Origin: DASPHG01 sp963849605
Lineage (GTDB): Bacteria > Actinomycetota > Thermoleophilia > Solirubrobacterales > Thermoleophilaceae
DNA length: 64,000 nt
NCBI GenBank assembly: GCA_963849605.1
Contig: CAWKHX010000010.1
Coordinates: 1-64,000 of the forward strand
Direction: 5' to 3'
Below the pieces are notes generated by a model. It saw only the letters and a program-made list of their open reading frames with translations. It did no database searches and had not been told where the DNA came from. The translations under genes and the position numbers were made by a program. Each line of letters opens with the position of its first letter. Within the stretch, counting starts at the first letter, position 1. Shown piece after piece: positions 33,931 through 41,728 of the stretch.

Positions 33931-35748
33931 TTGGAAGTCACCACCGCCGCTGAGACCGCCTACAAGCCGCGCGCGCTCGACGCGAAGACGATCGCCGAGG
34001 CATTTCAGCTGACGGCCGAGGACAGGCCCGACCAGCCGGCGATACGCACGAAGGGCGACGACTACTCGATCACCTGGGGCGAGTACGCGCAGCAGGTGGA
34101 GAGGATCGCGGGCGGCCTTGCCGGCGTCGGGATCGGGCGCGGCGACACCGTCGCGATCATGCTCACGAACCGGCCCGAGTTCCATCCCGTGGACTCGGCC
34201 GCGATGCACCTGGGCGCGACGCCGTTCTCGATCTACAACACCTACACGCCCGACCAGATCAGGTTCTTGGTGACCGACGCCGCGACGCGCGTGGTCGTGA
34301 CCGAGCAGGCTCTCCTCGACACGGTGCTGAAGGCGAAGGAGGGCGCCGAGCAACTCGAGCACGTCGTCGTGATCGACGGCGACCCGCCGGACGGCGGGAT
34401 GACGCTCGAGGAGCTGATCGCGAAGGCCGACGACGGCTTCGACTTCGAGGCCACGTGGAAGGCCGTCGAGGCCGACGACATCCTCACGCTGATCTACACG
34501 TCGGGCACGACCGGCGACCCGAAGGGCGTGCAGCTCACGCACAAGAACCTGCTGACCGCCGTCAAGGGCTACCACGGGATCATCGACTTCCCGGAGGAGG
34601 GCAGCGTCGTCTCGTGGCTGCCGATGGCGCACATCGCCGAGCGCGCGTGCTCGCACTACATCCCGATCCTGCTCGGGTTCACGACCACCTCATGCCCGGA
34701 CCCGCGACAGGTGGTCAGCTACCTGCCGGAGGTCCGCCCGACGTGGTTCTTCGCGGTGCCGCGCATCTGGGAGAAGCTCAAGGCCGCGATCGAAGCGGGG
34801 GTCGAGGCGGAGCAGGACGAGCAGAAGAAGGCCGTCACGAAACAGGCGCTGGAGGTCGGCCTCAAGCGCGTCGAGCTGATCCAGTCCGGCCAGGAGGTCC
34901 CGAAGGAACTCGAGCAGCAGTGGCAGAAGTTCGACGAGCTCGTGTATTCCAAGGTGCGCGCCGGGCTCGGGCTCGACCGCGTGGAGTCGCTCAACGTGGG
35001 CGCAGCGCCGACGCCGCCCGAGGTGATCGCGTTCTACCACGCGATCGGGCTGCCGCTCGCCGAGCTGTGGGGGATGTCGGAGACGACCGGCTACGGCACC
35101 TGCAATCGGCCCGACAACATCAAGATCGGCACCGTCGGCCCGCCGTCGCCTGGCGCCGAGATCAAGCTGGCCGAGGACGGCGAGATCCTCATCCGGGGGG
35201 CGTTCATCATGCCCGGCTACCGCAACAACGAGGAGAAGACCCGCGAGACGATCGACGAGGACGGCTGGCTCCACACCGGTGACGTCGGCCAGTTCGACGA
35301 AGACAACTTCCTCAAGATCGTCGACCGCAAGAAGGAGCTCATCATCAATGCCGCCGGCAAGAACATGTCGCCGGCGAACATCGAGGCCAAGCTGAAGGCC
35401 GCCGGGGCGCTGATCGGCCAGGCGATCGCGGTTGGCGACTCGAAGCCGTTCAACGTCGCCCTGCTCACGCTCGACCCCGATTCGGCGCCCGCGTTTGCGC
35501 AGGCGAACGGGATCGACGACACCTCGCTCGATTCGCTCGCGCAGGACGAGAAGGTGCTCGAGGCGATTCAGAAGGAGGTCGACGAGGCCAACGAGCAGAT
35601 GGCGCGCGTCGAGCAGATCAAGAAGTGGAAGCTGCTCCCCGTCGAGTGGGAGCCGGGCGGCGAGGAGCTCACGCCGACGATGAAGCTGAAGCGCAAGCCG
35701 ATCGCGCAGAAGTACGCCCAGGAGATCGAGGAGCTCTACGGCGGCTGA
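33931..35748 (+). CDS. Long-chain acyl-CoA synthetase (AMP-forming)
   Basis: A 605-residue ANL-superfamily ligase. The P-loop LIYTSGTTGDPKG (about 187-199), LPMAHIAE, GMSETTGYG, HTGDVGQFDEDNFLKIVDRKKELII and the C-terminal PTMKLKRKP lysine segment are present. The gene resembles FadD15-type enzymes that activate fatty acids. TTG 33931 has a strong GGGAGGAG site 6 bases upstream. Only one base separates it from the methyltransferase gene, so its acyl-CoA product may feed that enzyme. Confidence 0.9.
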   Translation: MEVTTAAETAYKPRALDAKTIAEAFQLTAEDRPDQPAIRTKGDDYSITWGEYAQQVERIAGGLAGVGIGRGDTVAIMLTNRPEFHPVDSAAMHLGATPFSIYNTYTPDQIRFLVTDAATRVVVTEQALLDTVLKAKEGAEQLEHVVVIDGDPPDGGMTLEELIAKADDGFDFEATWKAVEADDILTLIYTSGTTGDPKGVQLTHKNLLTAVKGYHGIIDFPEEGSVVSWLPMAHIAERACSHYIPILLGFTTTSCPDPRQVVSYLPEVRPTWFFAVPRIWEKLKAAIEAGVEAEQDEQKKAVTKQALEVGLKRVELIQSGQEVPKELEQQWQKFDELVYSKVRAGLGLDRVESLNVGAAPTPPEVIAFYHAIGLPLAELWGMSETTGYGTCNRPDNIKIGTVGPPSPGAEIKLAEDGEILIRGAFIMPGYRNNEEKTRETIDEDGWLHTGDVGQFDEDNFLKIVDRKKELIINAAGKNMSPANIEAKLKAAGALIGQAIAVGDSKPFNVALLTLDPDSAPAFAQANGIDDTSLDSLAQDEKVLEAIQKEVDEANEQMARVEQIKKWKLLPVEWEPGGEELTPTMKLKRKPIAQKYAQEIEELYGG

Positions 35749-35749
35749 G

Positions 35750-38035
35750 GTGACGGGCGCGGGGCGCGCTGCCCTGCGCCGAGCGATCTTCCTCTACCAG
35801 GACGGCGTGGTGCTCTCGGCCACGCTGTCCGCGCTCCGCGAGATCGGGCTGGTCGAGCGTTCTCTGGAGCGCGACGCGGCCGTCTCCGAGCTGCTTCCGG
35901 ATCTGACCGCGTCCGGGTTCGGCTACCTGCGCGTCGGGCTGCACAGCCTTGCGTGTGCGGGCTGGATCGCGGATGGCCCTGCGCTCGATCCGGCCGAGAC
36001 GTTCCTGCACTGGACGGACGCGGGCCAAGCGGCACTCGAGGAGTTGCCCAAGGAGTACCGCGACGGTGCGTTTGCCGTGCCGCTGTTGGTCGCGGGCCGC
36101 GTTGGCGAGGTGTGCGACGCGCTCGGCTGGAGCGACGAGGAGGCGCGCGAGCTGGCAGGGCACGTGGGGCTCGTGGGCTCCTACCTACCGCTCTTGTCCT
36201 GCCTGGGGGAGCTGTACACAGGCCGCCGGGTCGTCAGCCACGGCGAGGCCGAGTGGCACGTCGACCGGGCCCTCAACATCGAGGCCAGCGGCCTTGCCCA
36301 CCGGCGCTACTTCTCGGACGCCGACGCCATCTTCGTGGAGCTGTTCGACCGCGAGCCGCTCGAGGCGCAGCCGCGCTTCGTGGCGGACATGGGCTGCGGT
36401 GGCGGGAGCTGGCTCGAGCACGTGTACGCGCTGGTGCGCGACCGCACGCGCCGCGGGGCCGCGCTGGCCGAGTACCCGCTGCTGATGGTGGGACTCGACT
36501 ACAGCGGCACGGCGCTGGCCCGCGCGCAGCTGCTGCTTGACGGGGCAGGTGTCCCGGCGCTCCTCTTGCCCGGCGATGTCACGGACCCCGAGCATGTCGC
36601 GGAGGCGTTGGCGGCCCACGATCTCGAGATGCGCGACGGCCTGCATATCCGCGCGTTCATCGACCACGACCGCGACTACCACGGCGCGCCCGCCGGGGTC
36701 CCCGCGCCCGGTTGGTCCAGCGGGGCCTACGTGGATGACGATGGCCGAGCGCTGGCGCCTGCGGAGGTCGAGCGCGACCTGACGGCCCACCTGCGCCGTT
36801 GGGCGCCGCACGTGGAGCGCCACGGCCTCGTGGTCGTTGAGGCGCACTCCGTCGCCCCGCGCGTGGTCAGCGCACACCGCGGCACGCTGCACTCGCTGGC
36901 CTTCGAGGCCTACCACGGCTACTCACACCAGTACCCGATCGAGTTCGAGGCCTTCCGCTGGTGCTGCCGCCAGGCCGGCCTCCAGCCGAGCGCCCTGTGC
37001 GAGCGCCGCTACCCGGCGACGCGCCCGTTCACGGCCGTAAGCGTGAACAAGCTGGTGGTCCCACAGCCGAGCGGCGCCCCCGCGCCGCCCGGCGACGAGG
37101 ACGGCGAGGTGCTGCACCGCCTGCTCTACATCGACGGGGACCTGCGCTTTCCCCGCAGCTGGGCGTCGACGGCCACCGGCTTCGTGGTCGCGGCCGCCGT
37201 CGAAGCGATCGAAGCGAGGCTTGCCTCAGCGCAGCGCGGCGAAACGATCCGCGTCCTTGACTACGGGACGGGCACGGGCCTGGCCGCGATCGAGCTGCTC
37301 AAGGCGTGCGCGGAGCGTCGCCTCGAGGAGCGGCTCGAGCGCGCGGGGGTGGGGTTCGAGCTGCACCTGGTCGACCTGCCCTCGAGCTGGTTCGACAAGG
37401 GGCGGTTGCTGCTCGGCGACTCGCAGTGGACCCACTTCCACGATCTGCGCGACGCCGGGGGCCGCTTCGTGCCACTGGCTGAGCTGACCGGCGGCCCGGT
37501 GATCGATGCCCTGATGGTGAGCATGGTGTTCCACCTGATTCCGCCGTCCGCCCTCGCCCGGGTGGCGGAGGATCTCGCCGGCTGCATGCGCCCGGGTGCG
37601 AGGCTGTCGTGGAGCTCCCCAGACCTGGGGCCGCCCGGGCCCTACGCAGTGCTGTTCCACGACACCAACCGCGAGTTGCGGCGGCGCTGGCTGGAGCGGG
37701 TCGAGGCGGGAGGCGATCACGAGCGGGCAGGCAAGCGGATTCTGCCCGAGCCCAACCAGGCGGACGCCGTGGTCGCCGCGCTCGCCGAGCACTTCGACGG
37801 CCAGGTGGCGCGGCCCACCTACGAGCTGCTCGCCGAGGACATCGTGGACACGCTGCTCGTACCGGCCAACCAGCGCGAGTTCCTGCCGGAGATAGAGGAC
37901 CGGGCGGAGCGCGAGCGGGTCATCGCGGAGCTGATGCGCGGCGAGGTGATCCCGGCGCTCCAGGCCGGCCCGGCGGGTACGCCGCTCGGTCTGAACGTGC
38001 AGTGGACCCTCGGAGACTTCAGCTTGCAAAAGTAA
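35750..38035 (+). CDS. Large protein with two SAM-methyltransferase domains (AprA-like), unknown function
   Basis: 761 residues. An N-terminal helical lid/HTH-like region (about 10-110) precedes a first class I methyltransferase domain with SAM motif VADMGCGGGSWLE (211-223) and VGLDYSG (247-253). It then has EAYHGYSHQYPIE (386-398), a His/Gln-rich stretch resembling the metal-site region of AprA-type MT1 (from memory). A second domain has SAM motif RVLDYGTGTGLAA (501-513). AprA-like enzymes methylate acyl groups in polyketide starter units, but no ACP or ketosynthase is nearby. The preceding acyl-CoA synthetase gene ends 2 bases upstream. Substrate unknown. Confidence 0.8.
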   Translation: MTGAGRAALRRAIFLYQDGVVLSATLSALREIGLVERSLERDAAVSELLPDLTASGFGYLRVGLHSLACAGWIADGPALDPAETFLHWTDAGQAALEELPKEYRDGAFAVPLLVAGRVGEVCDALGWSDEEARELAGHVGLVGSYLPLLSCLGELYTGRRVVSHGEAEWHVDRALNIEASGLAHRRYFSDADAIFVELFDREPLEAQPRFVADMGCGGGSWLEHVYALVRDRTRRGAALAEYPLLMVGLDYSGTALARAQLLLDGAGVPALLLPGDVTDPEHVAEALAAHDLEMRDGLHIRAFIDHDRDYHGAPAGVPAPGWSSGAYVDDDGRALAPAEVERDLTAHLRRWAPHVERHGLVVVEAHSVAPRVVSAHRGTLHSLAFEAYHGYSHQYPIEFEAFRWCCRQAGLQPSALCERRYPATRPFTAVSVNKLVVPQPSGAPAPPGDEDGEVLHRLLYIDGDLRFPRSWASTATGFVVAAAVEAIEARLASAQRGETIRVLDYGTGTGLAAIELLKACAERRLEERLERAGVGFELHLVDLPSSWFDKGRLLLGDSQWTHFHDLRDAGGRFVPLAELTGGPVIDALMVSMVFHLIPPSALARVAEDLAGCMRPGARLSWSSPDLGPPGPYAVLFHDTNRELRRRWLERVEAGGDHERAGKRILPEPNQADAVVAALAEHFDGQVARPTYELLAEDIVDTLLVPANQREFLPEIEDRAERERVIAELMRGEVIPALQAGPAGTPLGLNVQWTLGDFSLQK

Positions 38036-38036
38036 C

Positions 38037-38058
38037 GGCGCACTGGACGGGGTGCGCC
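38037..38058 (+). terminator. Possible weak terminator hairpin
   Basis: A 7-bp stem (GGCGCAC / GTGCGCC) with an 8-base loop follows the methyltransferase gene. No U-run is present, so this is a weak call. Confidence 0.3.
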
Positions 38059-38110
38059 CGTGGGCTTAGGCTCGACTCGACAAGCCCCCGTCCAAGGAGG
38101 TACGACAGAT

Positions 38111-38494
38111 ATGCGTGGAGTAGGACGATCGGCGTTCGCGGCGATCCTGCTGTTGATCGTCGGGACGCTGAACATCATCTACGGCATCGGTGCGCTCGAC
38201 GACGCGAACATCTTCGTGAACGACACGAGGTTCATTCTTGATGACCTCAACACCATGGGCTGGGTTCTGATCATCCTCGGGGTGATCCAGCTCACCGCGG
38301 GCTTCTCGCTGTTGGCCGGCAACACCTACGGCCGGGTGATCGGCGTTACCGCCGCCAGCCTCGGCGCGATCGGGGCCCTGCTGTCCGTCGGCGCCGGGAA
38401 CCCGTGGTGGTCACTCGGCGTCTTCGCCCTGTGTGTCTACATCATCCACGGCATCCTCGTGCTCGGAGAGGACGAGCGCGCACCGACAGCCTGA
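38111..38494 (+). CDS. Four-segment membrane protein, DUF7144-like
   Basis: A 127-residue protein with four hydrophobic segments and short loops. The pattern (first segment SAFAAILLLIVGTLNIIYGI, then GWVLIILGVIQLTAGFSLL, a third and a fourth) looks like the DUF7144/SPW-type small membrane proteins of actinobacteria. No function is known. ATG 38111 has an AAGGAGG site about 9 bases upstream, which decides the start over the longer frame. Confidence 0.8.
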   Translation: MRGVGRSAFAAILLLIVGTLNIIYGIGALDDANIFVNDTRFILDDLNTMGWVLIILGVIQLTAGFSLLAGNTYGRVIGVTAASLGAIGALLSVGAGNPWWSLGVFALCVYIIHGILVLGEDERAPTA

Positions 38495-38521
38495 GTTAAC
38501 GCTCGCCGGACCGCACGACGC

Positions 38522-39448
38522 GTGAATCGCGAGCGCGTCGTAGCGACGCTGACGTTCTGGCTGCGGCCGGAATTCGTGCTGCGCGTTATCAATCGCTTCC
38601 AGAAGGTGGCGGGATTCGACCGCGCGATCGCCCTCGCTTCCGCTGCGCTCACGGCCACGATTCCGCTGATGGTTCTCGTCAGCGGGGTGTCCTCGGAACT
38701 CGGGGGCAAGGACACGGCCGACCGGATCATCGACCGTTACGAATTGACAGGAGGCGGCGCCGAGGCGGTCAGAGACGTCTTCTCGCCGTCCTCGGGCACG
38801 AGCACGAGCCTTGGCATCGTCGGGTTTCTCTTCCTCGTGCTCGCGGCCCTCAGCTTCAGCCGCACCGTGCAGCGGCTGTTCGAACAGACGTGGGAGCTCA
38901 GCCCACTGAGCGTCCGCAACACGGTCAACGGTCTGCTCTGGATCGGCGGGCTCACCGGGTACCTAATCGTCGGCGGCGTGATCCATGGCGAGCTTGGGCA
39001 CGGCGAGCTCGAGCTGACCGCAGCGCTGGTCGACGCGCCGGTGACGGCCGTGTTCCTCGTGTGGAGCGGCCGGCTTCTCACCGCCAGGCGGATTACACGC
39101 CAGGACCTCATCCCGTTCGGCATTGTCGGAGCGGTGCTGCTCGCGCTGTACTCGGTCGGCGCGGCGGTTTACGTCCCGTCCCTGTTCAACACGTTCGCCA
39201 CCCGCTACGGCGTGATCGGCGCGGTGTTCGCCATGATCTCGGCGCTCTTCTGCGTCATGGTCGCCACCGTCGGCTCGGCCGTGGCCGGGCGTGAGGTTCG
39301 CGATGAGCTCGACCGCATACAGCGAGGTGAGAGGCCAGCCGAGGATGAGGTCCGACGGCAGTGGGATCAGGTGACCGCCGAGGCGCGGTCCCGGTGGGAG
39401 ACGCTACGGGTGTGGATCAAGCGCCGCCGCGGCCGCGGATCAGCGTGA
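38522..39448 (+). CDS. YihY/BrkB-family inner membrane protein
   Basis: A 308-residue polytopic membrane protein with about six segments and the YihY-type order (an early ALASAALTATIPLMVLVSG segment, later FGIVGAVLLALYSVGAAVYVPS). Members were once called RNase BN, but that activity belongs to another protein; the true function is unknown. The cytoplasmic C-terminus is basic. GTG 38522 lacks a clear ribosome site. Tail-to-tail overlap with the GIY-YIG gene. Confidence 0.82.
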   Translation: MNRERVVATLTFWLRPEFVLRVINRFQKVAGFDRAIALASAALTATIPLMVLVSGVSSELGGKDTADRIIDRYELTGGGAEAVRDVFSPSSGTSTSLGIVGFLFLVLAALSFSRTVQRLFEQTWELSPLSVRNTVNGLLWIGGLTGYLIVGGVIHGELGHGELELTAALVDAPVTAVFLVWSGRLLTARRITRQDLIPFGIVGAVLLALYSVGAAVYVPSLFNTFATRYGVIGAVFAMISALFCVMVATVGSAVAGREVRDELDRIQRGERPAEDEVRRQWDQVTAEARSRWETLRVWIKRRRGRGSA

Positions 39449-39668
39449 GCTTTTCCGCCCTCGAGAGGCGCTTTATCCGCGCTTCTTCGCGCATTGCCGC
39501 GGAACGGTCGGCAGCGGGGAAGACGGCGGCCAGCTCGACGGGAAGGCGCCCGCGCGTGTAGCGACTGCCCTTGCCCGAGCTGTGCGCTGCCAGGCGGCCC
39601 TCGATGTCGTTGGTCCAGCCGCAGTACAGGCTGCCGTCGGCGCAGCGAAGCAGGTAGACGCAGGTCAC
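39417..39668 (-). CDS. GIY-YIG nuclease-domain protein (UPF0213/YhbQ-like)
   Basis: An 83-residue stand-alone GIY-YIG domain: VYLLRCADGSLYCGWTNDI carries the motif (Y-L / Y-C-G variant), followed by an arginine helix and a late Glu in REEARIKRLSR. Such small proteins are widespread and may act in DNA repair or RNA processing. It overlaps the yihY-like gene by 32 bases. Confidence 0.85.
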   Translation of the reverse strand: MTCVYLLRCADGSLYCGWTNDIEGRLAAHSSGKGSRYTRGRLPVELAAVFPAADRSAAMREEARIKRLSRAEKLTLIRGRGGA

Positions 39669-39674
39669 GGGGCG

Positions 39675-40286
39675 TTAGCGCCCGTAGGTGTCGCGCAGGT
39701 CGCCGAGCATCTCTTTCAACGGGAGGTCGGCGTACGTCCCACGGTCGTTGACGTACTCCATGTACTGCGAGCCGTCGCCGCTGAACGGATGCAGCAGCGC
39801 GTCGTTCGTGCCGTCGAAGTCAAGCGGAGCGACACCGAAGCGTTCGCACAGCTCGGCGTTGAAGGCGCAGCTCGCCTTGGTCCAGCGGTCGCCGACGAAG
39901 AACGTGCTGTACCCGTGCCAGATGAAGAGGTCGGTTCCCATCGCCTCCCGCAGGCGCTCGGACTGCAGGTGGTTCCTCACATCAGCGAAGCCGAGCCGAG
40001 ACGGGATTCCGGCGGCGCGTGCCGCCGCCGTGAGCGCTACGGACTTCTGTACGCAGTAGCCGCTGTCCGACCGCAGGACGTTGCTCGCCCGATAGTCGTC
40101 GGGATCACCCGAGACGTTGTACGGGTCGTAGCGAATGCCATCACGCACGGCCGCGAAGAGAAGTGCGACCACCTCGTGCTCGTCGCGTGCGTTGCCCGCG
40201 ACGCGCTGCACGAACCCGCGTACGACCTCGCTGTCGCTGTCGATGAACGCCGTGGAGCTGAGGTCCTCAGCGGCCGGCGGCAGCAC
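39675..40286 (-). CDS. Transglutaminase-like cysteine peptidase-fold protein
   Basis: A 203-residue protein with the Cys-His-Asp arrangement of the transglutaminase core: SDSGYCVQKSVALTAAARA (Cys about residue 78), then IWHGYSTFFVGDRW with His and, further on, Asp in the D-W context. It carries no signal peptide, so it is probably cytoplasmic. GTG start. It follows the small membrane-peptide gene with 3 bases between them. Function unknown. Confidence 0.8.
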   Translation of the reverse strand: MLPPAAEDLSSTAFIDSDSEVVRGFVQRVAGNARDEHEVVALLFAAVRDGIRYDPYNVSGDPDDYRASNVLRSDSGYCVQKSVALTAAARAAGIPSRLGFADVRNHLQSERLREAMGTDLFIWHGYSTFFVGDRWTKASCAFNAELCERFGVAPLDFDGTNDALLHPFSGDGSQYMEYVNDRGTYADLPLKEMLGDLRDTYGR

Positions 40287-40289
40287 GGC

Positions 40290-40418
40290 TCAGCTCGGAG
40301 GCCGTTTGCGCCCGCGCGCGGCGATGAAGAAGATGCTGCCGACGGCGGCGAGCTTCAGCAGCCCATAGGCGGGCGTGCCGGGTGTCAGTAGGTGGGAGAT
40401 CGCGTGGATTGGCGGCAC
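40290..40418 (-). CDS. Small possible membrane peptide, 42 residues
   Basis: A short frame (GTG 40418 to TGA 40290) with one hydrophobic segment (YGLLKLAAVGSIFFIAA, about residues 19-35) and a basic C-terminal tail (RGRKRPPS). It ends 3 bases before the transglutaminase-like gene, suggesting a small co-transcribed membrane peptide. No ribosome site is clear, so this is tentative. Confidence 0.45.
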   Translation of the reverse strand: MPPIHAISHLLTPGTPAYGLLKLAAVGSIFFIAARGRKRPPS

Positions 40419-40441
40419 GTTAGCGAGCAGGGGCCCGCCGC

Positions 40442-40447
40442 TACCCT
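40442..40447 (+). promoter_or_regulatory. Predicted -10 box (leaderless) of ispG
   Basis: TACCCT followed by six bases (TCGTTT) and the GTG start of ispG, with no ribosome site. Confidence 0.6.
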
Positions 40448-40453
40448 TCGTTT

Positions 40454-41728
40454 GTGGCCTCGCGCAGGCAAATCGACGTGGGCGGAGTCAAGATCGGTGG
40501 GGGAGCCCCGGTCGCCGTCCAGTCGATGACGAAGACCGAGACCGCGGACTACGACGCGACCCTGAAGCAGGTCCGCGCGATCGCCGACGCGGGCGCCGAC
40601 CTGGTGCGCGTCGCGGTGCCGCGCGAGAAGGACGTCGAGGCGCTCAAGCGGCTCGTCGTCGAGTCGCCGATCCCGGTGATCGCGGACATCCACTTCAACC
40701 ACACGCTCGCGCTGAAGGCGATCGATGCCGGCGCCCACTGCGTGCGCCTCAACCCCGGCAACATCGGCGGCCCCGACAAGGTCGCCGAGGTCGCGAAGAG
40801 GGCGACCGCAGCCGGCGTGCCGATGCGGATCGGGGTCAACTCCGGCTCGCTGCCCAAGCACCTGCACGAGCTCGAGAAGCAGAATCCCGTCGAGGCGCTC
40901 GTCGCGGCGGCGGTCGAGTTCGTCGAGCTGATGGAGCGGCTCGACTTCGAGAACTTCAAGGTTTCGATCAAGTCGACGAGCGTGCCGAACACGATCGCCT
41001 CGAACCGCCTGCTCGCCGAGAAGATCGACTACCCGATCCACCTCGGCATCACCGAGGCGGGGACGAAGTGGTCCGGGTCGCTGAAGTCGGCGGTCGGCCT
41101 CGGCACCCTGCTGGCCGACGGGGTCGGAGACACCGTTCGCATCTCGCTCTCGACCTTCCACGCCGAGGAGGAGGTCAAGGTCGCCTGGGAGATCCTCAAG
41201 GCGCTCAAGCTGCGCGAGCGCGGGCCCGTCCTGATCGCGTGCCCGACCTGTGGCCGTCTCCAGTTCGACATGGACACGGTCGTGGCAGAGATCGAGCAGC
41301 GGCTCGAGGGCTACGAGGAGCCGATCGAGGTCGCCGTCCTCGGATGCGCCGTGAACGGGATCGGCGAGGCGTCCGCCGCGGACTTCGGCATCACGGGGGC
41401 CAAGAACGAGGGCCTGATCTTCGCCCACGGCAAGCCGCTCAGGAAGGTTCCGCAGGCCCAGCTGGTGGATGCGCTCTTCGCCGAGATCGACAAGTCGCTC
41501 GAGCGCGGCAGGACCGAGTTCGACGAGGGCGAGTCGGCCGAGGGGGCCGCCTGGCTGGAGAAGATCGAAGACGAGAACGCGGACGAGCTGACGCCGGAGC
41601 GCATCGCCGCGCTCGAGGCCGCCGCGGCGACCGAGGAGGCCGGCGGGACGGCGCTGCCGATGGCGCCCAAGGTGAAGCTGGACGAGGCGGTCTCGCCGAC
41701 CGCCGGGCGCCGCTTCACGCGCGCCTAG
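40454..41728 (+). CDS. ispG: (E)-4-hydroxy-3-methylbut-2-enyl-diphosphate synthase
   Basis: A 424-residue [4Fe-4S] enzyme of the MEP pathway, next in order of function to dxr encoded at 31668. The TIM-barrel part has VQSMTKTET and RLNPGNIGG; cluster cysteines occur in IACPTCGR and LGCAVNGIGE, with a further glutamate in the latter. The C-terminal end is about 50 residues longer than usual and rich in acidic residues. GTG 40454 is leaderless. Confidence 0.95.
   Translation: MASRRQIDVGGVKIGGGAPVAVQSMTKTETADYDATLKQVRAIADAGADLVRVAVPREKDVEALKRLVVESPIPVIADIHFNHTLALKAIDAGAHCVRLNPGNIGGPDKVAEVAKRATAAGVPMRIGVNSGSLPKHLHELEKQNPVEALVAAAVEFVELMERLDFENFKVSIKSTSVPNTIASNRLLAEKIDYPIHLGITEAGTKWSGSLKSAVGLGTLLADGVGDTVRISLSTFHAEEEVKVAWEILKALKLRERGPVLIACPTCGRLQFDMDTVVAEIEQRLEGYEEPIEVAVLGCAVNGIGEASAADFGITGAKNEGLIFAHGKPLRKVPQAQLVDALFAEIDKSLERGRTEFDEGESAEGAAWLEKIEDENADELTPERIAALEAAAATEEAGGTALPMAPKVKLDEAVSPTAGRRFTRA

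Noticed and set aside
38522..39448. Ribonuclease BN annotation for the YihY-like protein
   Set aside because: That name is a historical misassignment; the protein is a polytopic membrane protein without nuclease motifs.
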